This document shows positions 11,652 to 18,835 of a DNA stretch of 20,186 nt, one piece after another. Positions within the stretch are counted from its first letter, which is position 1. The number at the start of each line of letters is the position of its first letter. The DNA is from a virus. Below the pieces are notes generated by a model. The model was not told the DNA's origin. It was given only the letters and a program-made list of their open reading frames with translations, and ran no database searches. A program made the translations under genes and the position numbers. Location of the stretch: positions 1 to 20,186 of the IMG/VR virus record IMGVR_UViG_3300021964_000736; one strand, written 5' to 3'.

Positions 11652-12491
11652 TCAGCCAAACATTTTAGCCAAACTCTTTGACCCAATGACGCCATCGGCT
11701 TTCAGCCCGTTAGCCTCTTGCCACGCCTTCACAGCCTTGGCCGTGCCTGCGCCGAACACTCCGTCAGCAGCAATGCCTAACTTACGCTGCATCTGCTTAA
11801 CACCGTCGCCATGACTGCCGACACGCAGCGTCTGCGTTACTGGTGCGCGTGGTGGTATCTCACCGGTCAGAGCCTGCATAGCTGTAGCATAACGACGCTG
11901 ACGATCAGCCAGACCAATGTCACCTCCGTTGATCCGCTTGGTTGCAGCCTTAACGCTGCCGGTATCGGCGATCTCGTTTAGGCCGTTCGTACTCCAGAAC
12001 CACAAGGCAGACGCAAGCGCACCCTCTTTCGTCTCCAGCCACATCGCCGCCTCTTCTGCGCCCATGCCATAGTCCTGTGCGAACCGGCTGTAGTTGTTGC
12101 GCCCAGTCAGCTGCTTGAGACCACGACCACGAAAGCGCCAGCCGTCACCCTCTTGAGTGTTGCCCAGCGCGCCACGCTTCGAGCGGTACTTATCCATGTA
12201 TACATAGTTAGCAATCTTCTCAGGGTTGCGCGCATACTCAGCAGCGTTGCGCTTACCCTCGCCGAAGTAACGACCGAACACACGCTCAAGCGCACCTTGC
12301 GAGTAGTTGAGGTTCTCTTCAAGCGCAGTGAAGTCACGGCTTTCGTGGGCGCACTGGCTGATAAACGAAGCAATCCGCTTAGGCGTGTTGATGTCGTACT
12401 TAGGCAGTGCCTTGTTCAACTCTTCGCACCAAGCCTCAACCTCGTTGTTGCTTGGGATCATTGCGCCTAGTTGCTCAACGGTCAGCTTCAT
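11652..12491 (-). CDS. Endolysin: GH19-type lysozyme with peptidoglycan-binding domain
   Basis: The 279-aa enzyme degrades the host cell wall at the end of infection. Residues about 5-205 match the chitinase class I/GH19 endolysin plan: FISQCAHESRDFTALEE at 43-59, with E50 as general acid and E59 as likely second acid, then GWRFRGRGLKQLTGRNNY at 117-134. Residues about 221-277 form a PG_binding_1 domain (TLRVGSHGDGVKQMQRKLGI, then DGVFGAGT). No signal peptide or signal anchor is seen, so release needs a holin. The ATG overlaps the stop of the upstream membrane gene. Confidence 0.92.
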   Translation of the reverse strand: MKLTVEQLGAMIPSNNEVEAWCEELNKALPKYDINTPKRIASFISQCAHESRDFTALEENLNYSQGALERVFGRYFGEGKRNAAEYARNPEKIANYVYMDKYRSKRGALGNTQEGDGWRFRGRGLKQLTGRNNYSRFAQDYGMGAEEAAMWLETKEGALASALWFWSTNGLNEIADTGSVKAATKRINGGDIGLADRQRRYATAMQALTGEIPPRAPVTQTLRVGSHGDGVKQMQRKLGIAADGVFGAGTAKAVKAWQEANGLKADGVIGSKSLAKMFG

Positions 12492-12832
12492 TTCTTAAAA
12501 CCTCTTATTGTGCGGATGCCGAAGCTAGCAGCGATGCTGGCATACATTGCCCACTGGAACCACTGCGGTGCGCTCTCAAGATTAGCAAAGCCCTCAGCCA
12601 TGTACGGCTGCAACGGCGGAATGAAGCTGCCGACCACGATAGCAATAAACGCAATCGTCCAAGCCTCATCTTTCCAACTGTCCTTGCTGGCTTCGATTGC
12701 TGCCTGTTCCCAGCTGATCTCGCCGGTTGCCAACTTCATCTTGGTCTCAGCCTCAGCAGCCTTGACCTTAGCCTTGGCATCAAGCTGCGCAGTGACCAAG
12801 CCGATCACGCTGTTTGCTATTGCACCAATCAT
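12488..12832 (-). CDS. Holin-like membrane protein
   Basis: This 114-aa protein lies directly upstream of the endolysin with an ATGA overlap. It has a short amphipathic N-terminus (MIGAIANSVIGLVTAQLD), a charged helix (about 18-34), and two membrane spans at about 57-77 and 91-109, with the segment SWKDEAW just before the first. Layout and position match phage holins that open the inner membrane to release the endolysin. The three-span GTA-type holin family is a possible relative, but I cannot confirm the family. Confidence 0.7.
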   Translation of the reverse strand: MIGAIANSVIGLVTAQLDAKAKVKAAEAETKMKLATGEISWEQAAIEASKDSWKDEAWTIAFIAIVVGSFIPPLQPYMAEGFANLESAPQWFQWAMYASIAASFGIRTIRGFKK

Positions 12833-13029
12833 GCCTTGCCCTCCTTACCCATCCAGATGCCGAAGCACCCTGTCAGTGCGCCCATGCAGACGCTCACAAG
12901 GCCACTCTGCGCCACACTGGGGTCATCTAGCCCCATGAACCAATGCACCGCCTGATATGTCAAGACAGTGACCGCCAGCATCATCAGACGCGGCAAGATT
13001 TTCCAATCATCCAAGACAGTGTGTGGCAT
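12829..13029 (-). CDS. Small two-span membrane protein, lysis cassette
   Basis: This 66-aa protein has spans at about 11-32 (ILPRLMMLAVTVLTYQAVHW) and 42-61 (SGLVSVCMGALTGCFGIWMG). An N-terminal basic motif (MPHTVLDDWKILPRL) and a short charged tail complete it. Similar proteins occur beside holin genes in marine phages as far as I recall. It could be a holin or an antiholin. It overlaps the next gene by four bases and follows the preceding gene's stop without a gap. Confidence 0.7.
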   Translation of the reverse strand: MPHTVLDDWKILPRLMMLAVTVLTYQAVHWFMGLDDPSVAQSGLVSVCMGALTGCFGIWMGKEGKA

Positions 13030-13497
13030 CTACCATTTCCCCTGTGTCTTACCTACCCAAAACATAACTAAACCCAAGCCAGCTAATCCGGCAAGGGTTG
13101 CTAATGTTCCAACGGTCCAAGTGAGTAGAGCCTCTTTGATCTCAGCCCTACGGTGCTCATTCTGTTTGCGCTGCGCTCGAACCTTACGAAGCGTATCCTT
13201 GTATTCATCAAGACCCTTCTGGCCATGGTACACACGGATGATCGTCTCTAGGTCTTTTTTGAGTTGAAGCGCTTTCTTTTGGGCGGCAAAGATTTCAATA
13301 GCCTCTGCCTCTGCCGAACCTGATAACGTCTTCCAGATCGAAGGGTTCTTAGCTTTCTCAGCAACGTAGTTCACATCGGCAATAGCGCCAGCGAACTTAC
13401 TGAGAGCGCCTGTTGCATCACGGCCAGCAGCCAAGAGCGTCTTGGCATTACCTACAGCGCTTGCCGCAACTGACAGTGCTGTGATGGGGTCTATCAT
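13030..13497 (-). CDS. Coiled-coil membrane protein of the lysis cassette
   Basis: This 155-aa protein has an Ala/Gly-rich amphipathic N-terminus (about 1-40), a long charged coiled-coil region (about 62-122, including YKDTLRKVRAQRKQNEHRRA), and one C-terminal span at about 124-149. The overall form, a cytosolic or periplasmic coil plus one span, recalls spanin-type or accessory lysis proteins, though spans in i-spanins are N-terminal. Its ATG overlaps the preceding stop (TAATG) and an AGGTGG site lies upstream. Specific function unknown. Confidence 0.65.
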   Translation of the reverse strand: MIDPITALSVAASAVGNAKTLLAAGRDATGALSKFAGAIADVNYVAEKAKNPSIWKTLSGSAEAEAIEIFAAQKKALQLKKDLETIIRVYHGQKGLDEYKDTLRKVRAQRKQNEHRRAEIKEALLTWTVGTLATLAGLAGLGLVMFWVGKTQGKW

Positions 13498-13751
13498 TAG
13501 CCACCTGACCGACGCTCAAGGTTTTCACGGATAGCCTTTATATTCTCATCAATACGGCCAAGCATCACGGCCTGCGTCTGCGCAGTGCGCTCAACTTCCA
13601 TGATGCGAACTTCGTGGCGGGCAATCTCACGGGCGTTTGTCTCAACTGAGCTGTCCAAGTCAGACATATACCAGACCAACCCGATGGTCTGGAGAACTAT
13701 GGCCAGTATAAAGCTGACCGGTACTGATTTGGATAAGTGCCAGCTTTCCAT
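13497..13751 (-). CDS. Single-span coiled-coil protein, possible i-spanin-like
   Basis: I prefer the ATG at 13751 (MESWHLSKSVPVSFILAIVL), with AGAGGA six bases upstream; an ATG at 13778 with the CGGAGTGGTA site would add nine residues. The 84-aa product has an N-terminal membrane span (about 9-31) and a coiled coil to the end (ETNAREIARHEVRIMEVERT and onwards). That orientation fits an inner-membrane spanin or a cell-envelope accessory factor. It is the first gene of the lysis module. Confidence 0.65.
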   Translation of the reverse strand: MESWHLSKSVPVSFILAIVLQTIGLVWYMSDLDSSVETNAREIARHEVRIMEVERTAQTQAVMLGRIDENIKAIRENLERRSGG

Positions 13752-13780
13752 GGATCTTCCTCTATCTATCTGCCCCATAA

Positions 13781-13790
13781 TACCACTCCG
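13781..13790 (-). repeat. Decamer CGGAGTGGTA, copy 3
   Basis: Third identical copy, here seven bases before the ATG at 13778, where its GGAG could act as ribosome binding site for the longer form of the first lysis gene. The other copies are at 2791 and 4610. Confidence 0.5.
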
Positions 13791-13811
13791 GCACCGTTAT
13801 GCCAACAATCC

Positions 13812-13840
13812 TTGCGCGCTTGTCCGGTTGAGCGTAACAT
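13812..13840 (+). promoter_or_regulatory. Possible rightward promoter for the lone plus-strand gene
   Basis: TTGCGC (13812-13817) and TAACAT (13835-13840) stand 17 bases apart, upstream of a strong ribosome binding site and ATG at 13864. Matches to the consensus are only moderate. Some promoter is needed here because every nearby gene reads the other way. Confidence 0.35.
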
Positions 13841-13863
13841 TACCCCACAAAATGGAGGCTATA

Positions 13864-14037
13864 ATGCTAGACGACGAAACAAAGGAAATTGTGCGTATCC
13901 TTAATCAACCGCACCGTGTTGCAAACATGATGGCACTTTTCCGTGCTTGTGAAAAAGCCGCAACGATCATTCAAGATCAAGCGGCAGAGCTGGCCCAGAC
14001 AAAGTCCAAGCCAGATGTGAAGGCGAAGAAGGCTTAG
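13864..14037 (+). CDS. Lone plus-strand 57-aa protein
   Basis: A strong GGAGG lies five bases before the ATG (AAATGGAGGCTATA). An in-frame ATG at 13852 would contain that binding site within its codons and is unlikely. The product (MLDDETKEIVRILNQPHRVA, NMMALFRACEKAATIIQDQA, AELAQTKSKPDVKAKKA) is helical with a basic Lys-rich tail and no membrane span. It stands alone in this strand between the lysis and ejection modules. Its stop overlaps the stop of the ejection protein by four bases. I do not recognise a family; a small regulatory or nucleic-acid-binding role is possible. Confidence 0.7.
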   Translation: MLDDETKEIVRILNQPHRVANMMALFRACEKAATIIQDQAAELAQTKSKPDVKAKKA

Positions 14038-16007
14038 TAGCCTAAGTCTTCTTGGTTCAGCCCAGCTGCGGCGCCTAATATGCCGCCGTACAGCTGCGGC
14101 TGGTTCCGCATCTGACGCGTCCGCGCGGCGTCCATAGCTCGACGCTGCGCTACACGCTCCATGGCATCACGCTGAGCCGCTGGAGTGTTGGCAAACAGCA
14201 AGTCTGACATCTCCTTAGCGACCGGACCGCCAACGCCCTGAGCGCGCGCCGTTAAGCCGCCCAGACCACCGGCAGCTTGCCGCATCACTTCACCGCGCCC
14301 ACCGATCGCCATCTGAAGTAGGCTGGATGGATCTACGCCCTGCTCTTGGCTCTCAGCAATGTTGCGCTGCGTAGCAGATCCGCCCAGAACGCGTCGCTGA
14401 GTTGACACAAGGTCACGCTCCGCCTTCATGTACTTCTCGAAGTCTGCAAATTCAGCGTCTGACGCGAACGCCTTTTTAAGCGCATCGCGACGCTTTTTAT
14501 TGCCAAAGATAGACTTAACATAATCCGTGGCATCAGCGCCTGACGTGGCGTCACGGATCTTGGTGATCATGCCGACCTTCATCGCCTCAACCTGATCCAT
14601 GGTCATGCTGTCGACCTTGCGGGCGAACGCCTGACCGTCCATATTCATGAACTTGCTGCCAACGTCGAACGCGTCACGCAAGTCGGACATGTCGGAGAAC
14701 TGCTTGTCCGCCTTGGCGAAGTCGGGGTTCAGCTTGCCCATTATGCTCTTGAACTCGTTGCGGACCTGCAGAATGTCCTTACCCTCAGAGCTTATCTTCT
14801 TGGTGACGGGGTCAGTGTTGTTTTCGATCACACGATCGAGGCCCTGAGCGATCTTTTGCAGGTATGATGTAGGGACAACGTCCTGATCGAGCACTTCGTC
14901 AAGATCTTCGAGAACCTCATCACCCAGAGTGTCGGCCCGCCGCTGGATAGCCTTAAAGGCATCACGGAATACTTTCCGGTTTCCATACTTGCGGAACGGC
15001 TCTGCGGGGATAGGTTTATCTGCGGCTGCGTACAGCGGCTTAAACTTAACCTCGGCCTGCTCGTAGATTTCGTCCAGATAGTCGAGGCCGTATGCGCCGG
15101 TCGCGTCCATACGCTGAGCGGTTGCGTCCGCGATCCGCTCGCCCTGCTCAACGCCACGCTGTGTGAGCAGGTCAGCGACCTCAGTGCGAGCCTCAGACGG
15201 CACAGACTGAGACACGTAGGCAGCGCCGCGCGTGTTCTCGCCAATATCTGCCACCGTCATAGGCACGCCAGCCTGACGGGCCTCAGTGACGCGCACAAGC
15301 GCCTGCTCTGGTGTTAGTTGCTCTTGCTCGAGCGCTTTACCGACACGGCGCTCTGCGAGCTGTGCAGCACGTTTCTGGCCACTCACCCCGAGGCCGTCGG
15401 CAGCGCGGCGCAATACGTCGGCTCCGCCTGCCACCGCGAACGGAGCAGCCGCGCCAATAGTGGCTCCGAGTGCGGCGCCTGTTGCGGCCCCGCCTAGACG
15501 ATCGCCACTGTCGGCTGTGCCAGCTCCGGCAATGCCGCCCTCTACTGCGCCTGCCGCTGCGCCGCCCAGTGCTGTGCGGGCTAAGCCAGTGCCAACTCGC
15601 CCTGCAGCCATAGCGCCGCGGGCAGCGAGGCCAGCTGGGACCAGTGACGGCAGGATAGATCCACCGATTTCGAGTGCGCCAGCTGTGATCGGGTTCTGTT
15701 TTTTGTACGCGCTGATGTCCTTGCGGATTTCCTTCAGCAAATCTTCACGCTCTTCGCCAGTGTACGCAGAACGAATAAACGCCTCAGCTTCGTCGCCCCA
15801 GCCGAGCAAGATACCCTGCGCGAAGGCGCGGGTCTTGTTCCACTTGCCGTCATCCACGGAAGCCTCTGCTTCCGGTTCCGGCGCTGGCTCCTGAGCGGTA
15901 TTGCCCTTCGCCTTTAGAGCCATCTCTACCAGCTGGCGGGCCTCTTCAGTTTCACCGTTCTGGTCTGCGATTGCGGCCAACTCCATAAGCTCTTTATATG
16001 TCGCCAT
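14034..16007 (-). CDS. Large DNA-ejection (internal virion) protein
   Basis: The 657-aa protein starts at MATYKELMELAAIADQNGET; the frame extends 19 residues further but overlaps the neighbour. The N-terminus has a short helical repeat-like segment, then an acidic linker. KTRAFAQGILLGWGDEAEAF (about 58-77) resembles a segment common in phage DNA-transfer proteins. Residues about 107-195 are a Gly/Ala-rich hydrophobic region that could insert into a membrane. The rest is helical and charged. Position and size resemble P22 gp16 (609 aa). The role as ejection protein, delivered with the DNA across the envelope, is inferred. Confidence 0.65.
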   Translation of the reverse strand: MATYKELMELAAIADQNGETEEARQLVEMALKAKGNTAQEPAPEPEAEASVDDGKWNKTRAFAQGILLGWGDEAEAFIRSAYTGEEREDLLKEIRKDISAYKKQNPITAGALEIGGSILPSLVPAGLAARGAMAAGRVGTGLARTALGGAAAGAVEGGIAGAGTADSGDRLGGAATGAALGATIGAAAPFAVAGGADVLRRAADGLGVSGQKRAAQLAERRVGKALEQEQLTPEQALVRVTEARQAGVPMTVADIGENTRGAAYVSQSVPSEARTEVADLLTQRGVEQGERIADATAQRMDATGAYGLDYLDEIYEQAEVKFKPLYAAADKPIPAEPFRKYGNRKVFRDAFKAIQRRADTLGDEVLEDLDEVLDQDVVPTSYLQKIAQGLDRVIENNTDPVTKKISSEGKDILQVRNEFKSIMGKLNPDFAKADKQFSDMSDLRDAFDVGSKFMNMDGQAFARKVDSMTMDQVEAMKVGMITKIRDATSGADATDYVKSIFGNKKRRDALKKAFASDAEFADFEKYMKAERDLVSTQRRVLGGSATQRNIAESQEQGVDPSSLLQMAIGGRGEVMRQAAGGLGGLTARAQGVGGPVAKEMSDLLFANTPAAQRDAMERVAQRRAMDAARTRQMRNQPQLYGGILGAAAGLNQEDLGY

Positions 16008-16011
16008 CTTA

Positions 16012-17325
16012 CTAACCCTTATTCTCAGCCGCGGCCGCAGCCATTTTTCTGTACTTATCAACAAGCGCCTGCTCTTCGGGCGTTACATCGTTGATCGCGT
16101 TGGGGTCCCGCTCAAGCTCAAGGATGGTGTCGTTCAACTTCTTGTATATGCGGAAGATAGTATCAGCCGTCTGCTTTGGAGCATTTGCCACGTCGATCAC
16201 GCCGCTCAGTCTTCCTAAGATAACCATGTCTGCGTCAGATAGTGTGCCCAGCTTTGCGCCAGCCTCAATCACATCGCCCATGTTCTGGAATGTCATGACG
16301 GCCTCAAGCTCTTGAGCGGCCGCCCTAAATTCCTTGTAGCGTTCGCTGCCTACGCCTCCAGTAAATCGCGCTATAGAAAAATTACTTGGGTCAATCTCTT
16401 CAGCAAGCAACGCCTGATCCAGTTCCTCCCCCTCGAGCCCAAGCGCCGCACTTAGAGCCCGACGCGCTGTTGCCATAGAAGTCCTTGCTGTATTGAGGGT
16501 GGCCGTTTCAAGCGTAGCGGCCTCAGTGCTGGCCAAGTCCAATGCCTCAAGTCGCTCAGCCTCGCTAGCAAGGCGCGAGATCTCAAGCTGCAATGCCGGT
16601 GCAAGTGACGGGTTTGTGATCGCCAGCTGAGTGAGCTGAGCGATGCGAGCCCGCGCAGCCTCGGGGCTGTCGATCACGCCCGTCACAGGCGCACCGCTCT
16701 GGCCGCCAAGCGCAGCTCGCAGTGTTGCTTGCTGCTGCGCAGCTGCCCGACGCTTACGCTCCATGTCCTCCATTTCGTTGAAGCGACCCATGAGGGCGCT
16801 GACATTACCGCCCTGCACCCCCTGCAAAGCGGCTCCGGCATCTGACAGGCCGGCAAACGCCAGCATCCGCCGTTGCGTCTTAGATAGTTTTTCGAATGGA
16901 TCTGCTGGAGCTGCCGGAGCCGCGAGCTGAGACCCCATCAGGGCCTGCATAATAGTATCCCGATCGACGCCTTGAGCTGGCGCTGGAGCCGGTGCTGGGG
17001 CTGGGGGCTCCATTACCGCGGGGTCAGTGACTTCCAGCTGCATCGGAGCTGCTGTCGGAGCTGCTGTCGGGGCTGCTGTCGGAGCCTGCACAGTAGCAGA
17101 CGTGGTTTGCAACGTGGGGCCGCCGCGCCTCGCTTTGCGACCGGCGCCGCCTGTCAGCGGAGCTGGGGTGACCGGTGGATTTTGCCTGAGCCACTCGGCT
17201 TCCTTGGATAGCGCCTCCATGCCAACCTCTGCGCCCATCACATCAAACCCAGCTTCGTCGAGCCGATTTATGTCTTCTTGTGTTAGGGGGATCTCATCCA
17301 TTTGTGTTAGGGTAATCTCATCCAT
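16012..17325 (-). CDS. Second probable ejection/structural protein
   Basis: This 437-aa protein has a low-complexity N-terminus: a duplicated start (MDEITLTQ, MDEIPLTQ), a three-copy AAPT repeat (residues about 81-94) and a Pro-Ala run (about 107-118). The rest is helical with Ala, Glu and Gln throughout. At about 145-200 lies KTQRRMLAFAGLSDAGAALQ, a segment I associate with podovirus structural proteins next to ejection genes. Position and size recall P22 gp20 (471 aa). No membrane span of note. Function is inferred from the module; the family is not known to me. Confidence 0.6.
   Translation of the reverse strand: MDEITLTQMDEIPLTQEDINRLDEAGFDVMGAEVGMEALSKEAEWLRQNPPVTPAPLTGGAGRKARRGGPTLQTTSATVQAPTAAPTAAPTAAPMQLEVTDPAVMEPPAPAPAPAPAQGVDRDTIMQALMGSQLAAPAAPADPFEKLSKTQRRMLAFAGLSDAGAALQGVQGGNVSALMGRFNEMEDMERKRRAAAQQQATLRAALGGQSGAPVTGVIDSPEAARARIAQLTQLAITNPSLAPALQLEISRLASEAERLEALDLASTEAATLETATLNTARTSMATARRALSAALGLEGEELDQALLAEEIDPSNFSIARFTGGVGSERYKEFRAAAQELEAVMTFQNMGDVIEAGAKLGTLSDADMVILGRLSGVIDVANAPKQTADTIFRIYKKLNDTILELERDPNAINDVTPEEQALVDKYRKMAAAAAENKG
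17045..17080. repeat. Three 12-bp tandem repeats inside the ejection gene
   Basis: GGAGCTGCTGTC occurs three times in a row, the third with one change. In the protein this gives AAPTAAPTAAPT-like linker repeats. Copy number could vary by slippage without breaking the frame. A six-base Pro-Ala repeat follows nearby. Confidence 0.8.
17278..17325. repeat. 24-bp tandem duplication at a gene start
   Basis: Two 24-base units, 17302-17325 and 17278-17301, match at 22 of 24 bases and encode MDEITLTQ then MDEIPLTQ. Each begins with ATG, so the gene carries two start codons; the first has only a weak GGA upstream and the second has no clear site. Confidence 0.85.
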
Positions 17326-17327
17326 TT

Positions 17328-18386
17328 TCAGCGTCCAATTCGGTTAAAGAGACCGCTATAATTAACGCGGCGGTATCCATCGTCACCGATAGTGACAAGA
17401 TCTGGGTGTTTAAGCTCTAGCTCTTGAGCCATAACGCCGATTGTCGCTTGATTTTCGACGCCTATGCGCTTGGCCTCATTGTTCCAGTCCCAAGTGTAGA
17501 ACTGAATTCCGGAAACACCCTCGATGGGCTGTACGTTTTCCTTTAGTCGCACGTCAGATGCTCCAAACAATGCGCCGAAACCGCCGCCCTGACCAACCGA
17601 GCCTACGCCGCCTAGAACTTTACCGACAGCCGTCAGGCCGCCAAACGGATCGTGGCTCGTTGTCGTCCCGTACCCTTGCGGAATGCCGGAAGCGCCCGCG
17701 AGCAGTGCGTTGAGCTGCGACAGCGGATGCTGCTGCTCCATCTGGAACTGCGAGTAGTCAGCCTGCATCTGAGCCTGATCGAGCGCCTGCTGCGCCGCGC
17801 CGGTCTGCATTTGGGCGGCGAGGGTGTTCATGCCCATCTGGCTGAGTGCACCGGCAGCGCCTGACTGCAGGCCCGCGTCTGCGAGTATGTTTTGAACTGC
17901 ACTCTGGTAGCCAGACTGCAACTGGCTGCCGACGAAGTCTTGTGCTTGCTCGTTGAAGCCCAAGCGCGTCTCAGCTTCAGCAATGCCGTGGCGAGACCCG
18001 CCGAATGCACCAGCCCTTGAAGCCTGCGCGCCCATTGTGTTCAGCGCCATCTCTTGGTTCTCGCCAATCCGGCGTAAACCCGCGTCAATCACGTTCTGCT
18101 GATAGGGCGACATGTAGTTGGCGACGTTCTCGCTTGAGAGCTGCCCACCTTGGCCGAGGCTAGAGTAGATGTCGGCCGCCTGATTGAGCTGACCGGCGCC
18201 AGACGCAAGGCTGCCGTATTCTGCGGCAACCTGCTGCTGCATCGGCGTGAAGCCCGCGACAAGCTCACCCGTGTAGGGGTTGAACTCAGTGCCCGCGATC
18301 TCCTCCGCCATGGGCAAGATATTCTGCGTGATGAAGTCCTCTTGGAACTTCGGCATTTTCTTTTCTTCTGTCTTGGTCGAACCCAT
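17328..18386 (-). CDS. Ejection-module protein ending in an S74 intramolecular chaperone
   Basis: The 352-aa protein has a helical Gln/Ala-rich body with the segments NYMSPYQQNVIDAGLRRI (90-107) and LNTMGAQASRAGAFGGSRHG (115-134), followed by a Gly-rich linker (about 247-275). The C-terminal about 76 residues are a peptidase S74 chaperone domain: GASDVRLKENV at 275-285 with S277 and K282 as the autocleavage pair, QFYTWDW at 295-301 and GVMAQELE at 317-324. In the family this domain aids trimer folding of tail fibres and spikes, then cuts itself off. GGAG lies eight bases before the ATG, which overlaps the previous stop. The position recalls P22 gp7. Confidence 0.75.
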   Translation of the reverse strand: MGSTKTEEKKMPKFQEDFITQNILPMAEEIAGTEFNPYTGELVAGFTPMQQQVAAEYGSLASGAGQLNQAADIYSSLGQGGQLSSENVANYMSPYQQNVIDAGLRRIGENQEMALNTMGAQASRAGAFGGSRHGIAEAETRLGFNEQAQDFVGSQLQSGYQSAVQNILADAGLQSGAAGALSQMGMNTLAAQMQTGAAQQALDQAQMQADYSQFQMEQQHPLSQLNALLAGASGIPQGYGTTTSHDPFGGLTAVGKVLGGVGSVGQGGGFGALFGASDVRLKENVQPIEGVSGIQFYTWDWNNEAKRIGVENQATIGVMAQELELKHPDLVTIGDDGYRRVNYSGLFNRIGR

Positions 18387-18835
18387 CAGCTCAGCTCCAT
18401 CTCAAAATGAGTATATATTTCGCGGAACGAAGCCGCTTTTGCGTATTTGAAGAAGCCCTTGCGGCCATCAGCCTCGATAGCGTCAAGTTTAGCGTCTTTA
18501 GCAACTTTTGTCAAAATGGCGACGACTTCGTCTATCCACATGTTCATGCCTTTCCCGCCGACCCACTCGATTTTTAAGTTCATGCGCATTGGCTGCTTCA
18601 CGACGCACGTGACTACGGCAGCCACAGGCTTTGTCCCCACGTAGGCCATCCACAGAAGGGACGCACCCTCGCGCAAGTCGTCAACGACGTGTTGGATCTG
18701 CAACGCCTTCGGCTGACGCGCGACTGCCGGTTCCAGCATCTCCACCGCAATGTCGAGAACTTCATCGAGGTTCTCCGGAAGGATCGGTATCAACTTCACC
18801 GGCGGCTTCATCTGTATTACGTTTTCGTCAACCAT
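18386..18835 (-). CDS. GNAT-fold protein of the tail/ejection module
   Basis: The start at 18835 has GAGG four bases upstream and overlaps the preceding gene by eight bases; the longer frame is a shadow. The 149-aa product reads like a small GNAT acetyltransferase: strand ASLLWMAYVGTKPVAAVVTC at 58-77, strand MNLKIEWVGG, helix DEVVAILTKVAKDAKLDAIE (102-121), then EADGRKGFFKYAKAASFRE. Phage proteins of this kind sit beside structural genes, and T7 gp13 is a comparable internal virion protein. The acetyl-CoA loop is not obvious, so enzymatic activity is unproven. A structural role is equally possible. Confidence 0.65.
   Translation of the reverse strand: MVDENVIQMKPPVKLIPILPENLDEVLDIAVEMLEPAVARQPKALQIQHVVDDLREGASLLWMAYVGTKPVAAVVTCVVKQPMRMNLKIEWVGGKGMNMWIDEVVAILTKVAKDAKLDAIEADGRKGFFKYAKAASFREIYTHFEMELS

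Noticed and set aside
12407-12955. 182-aa plus-strand ORF across the lysis cassette
   Set aside because: Overlaps three minus-strand lysis genes linked by ATGA overlaps; Cys/Leu/Ser-rich shadow without a binding site.
15286-15894. 202-aa plus-strand ORF opposite the large ejection gene
   Set aside because: Ala/Ser/Pro-rich shadow of the Gly/Ala-rich region of the true gene.
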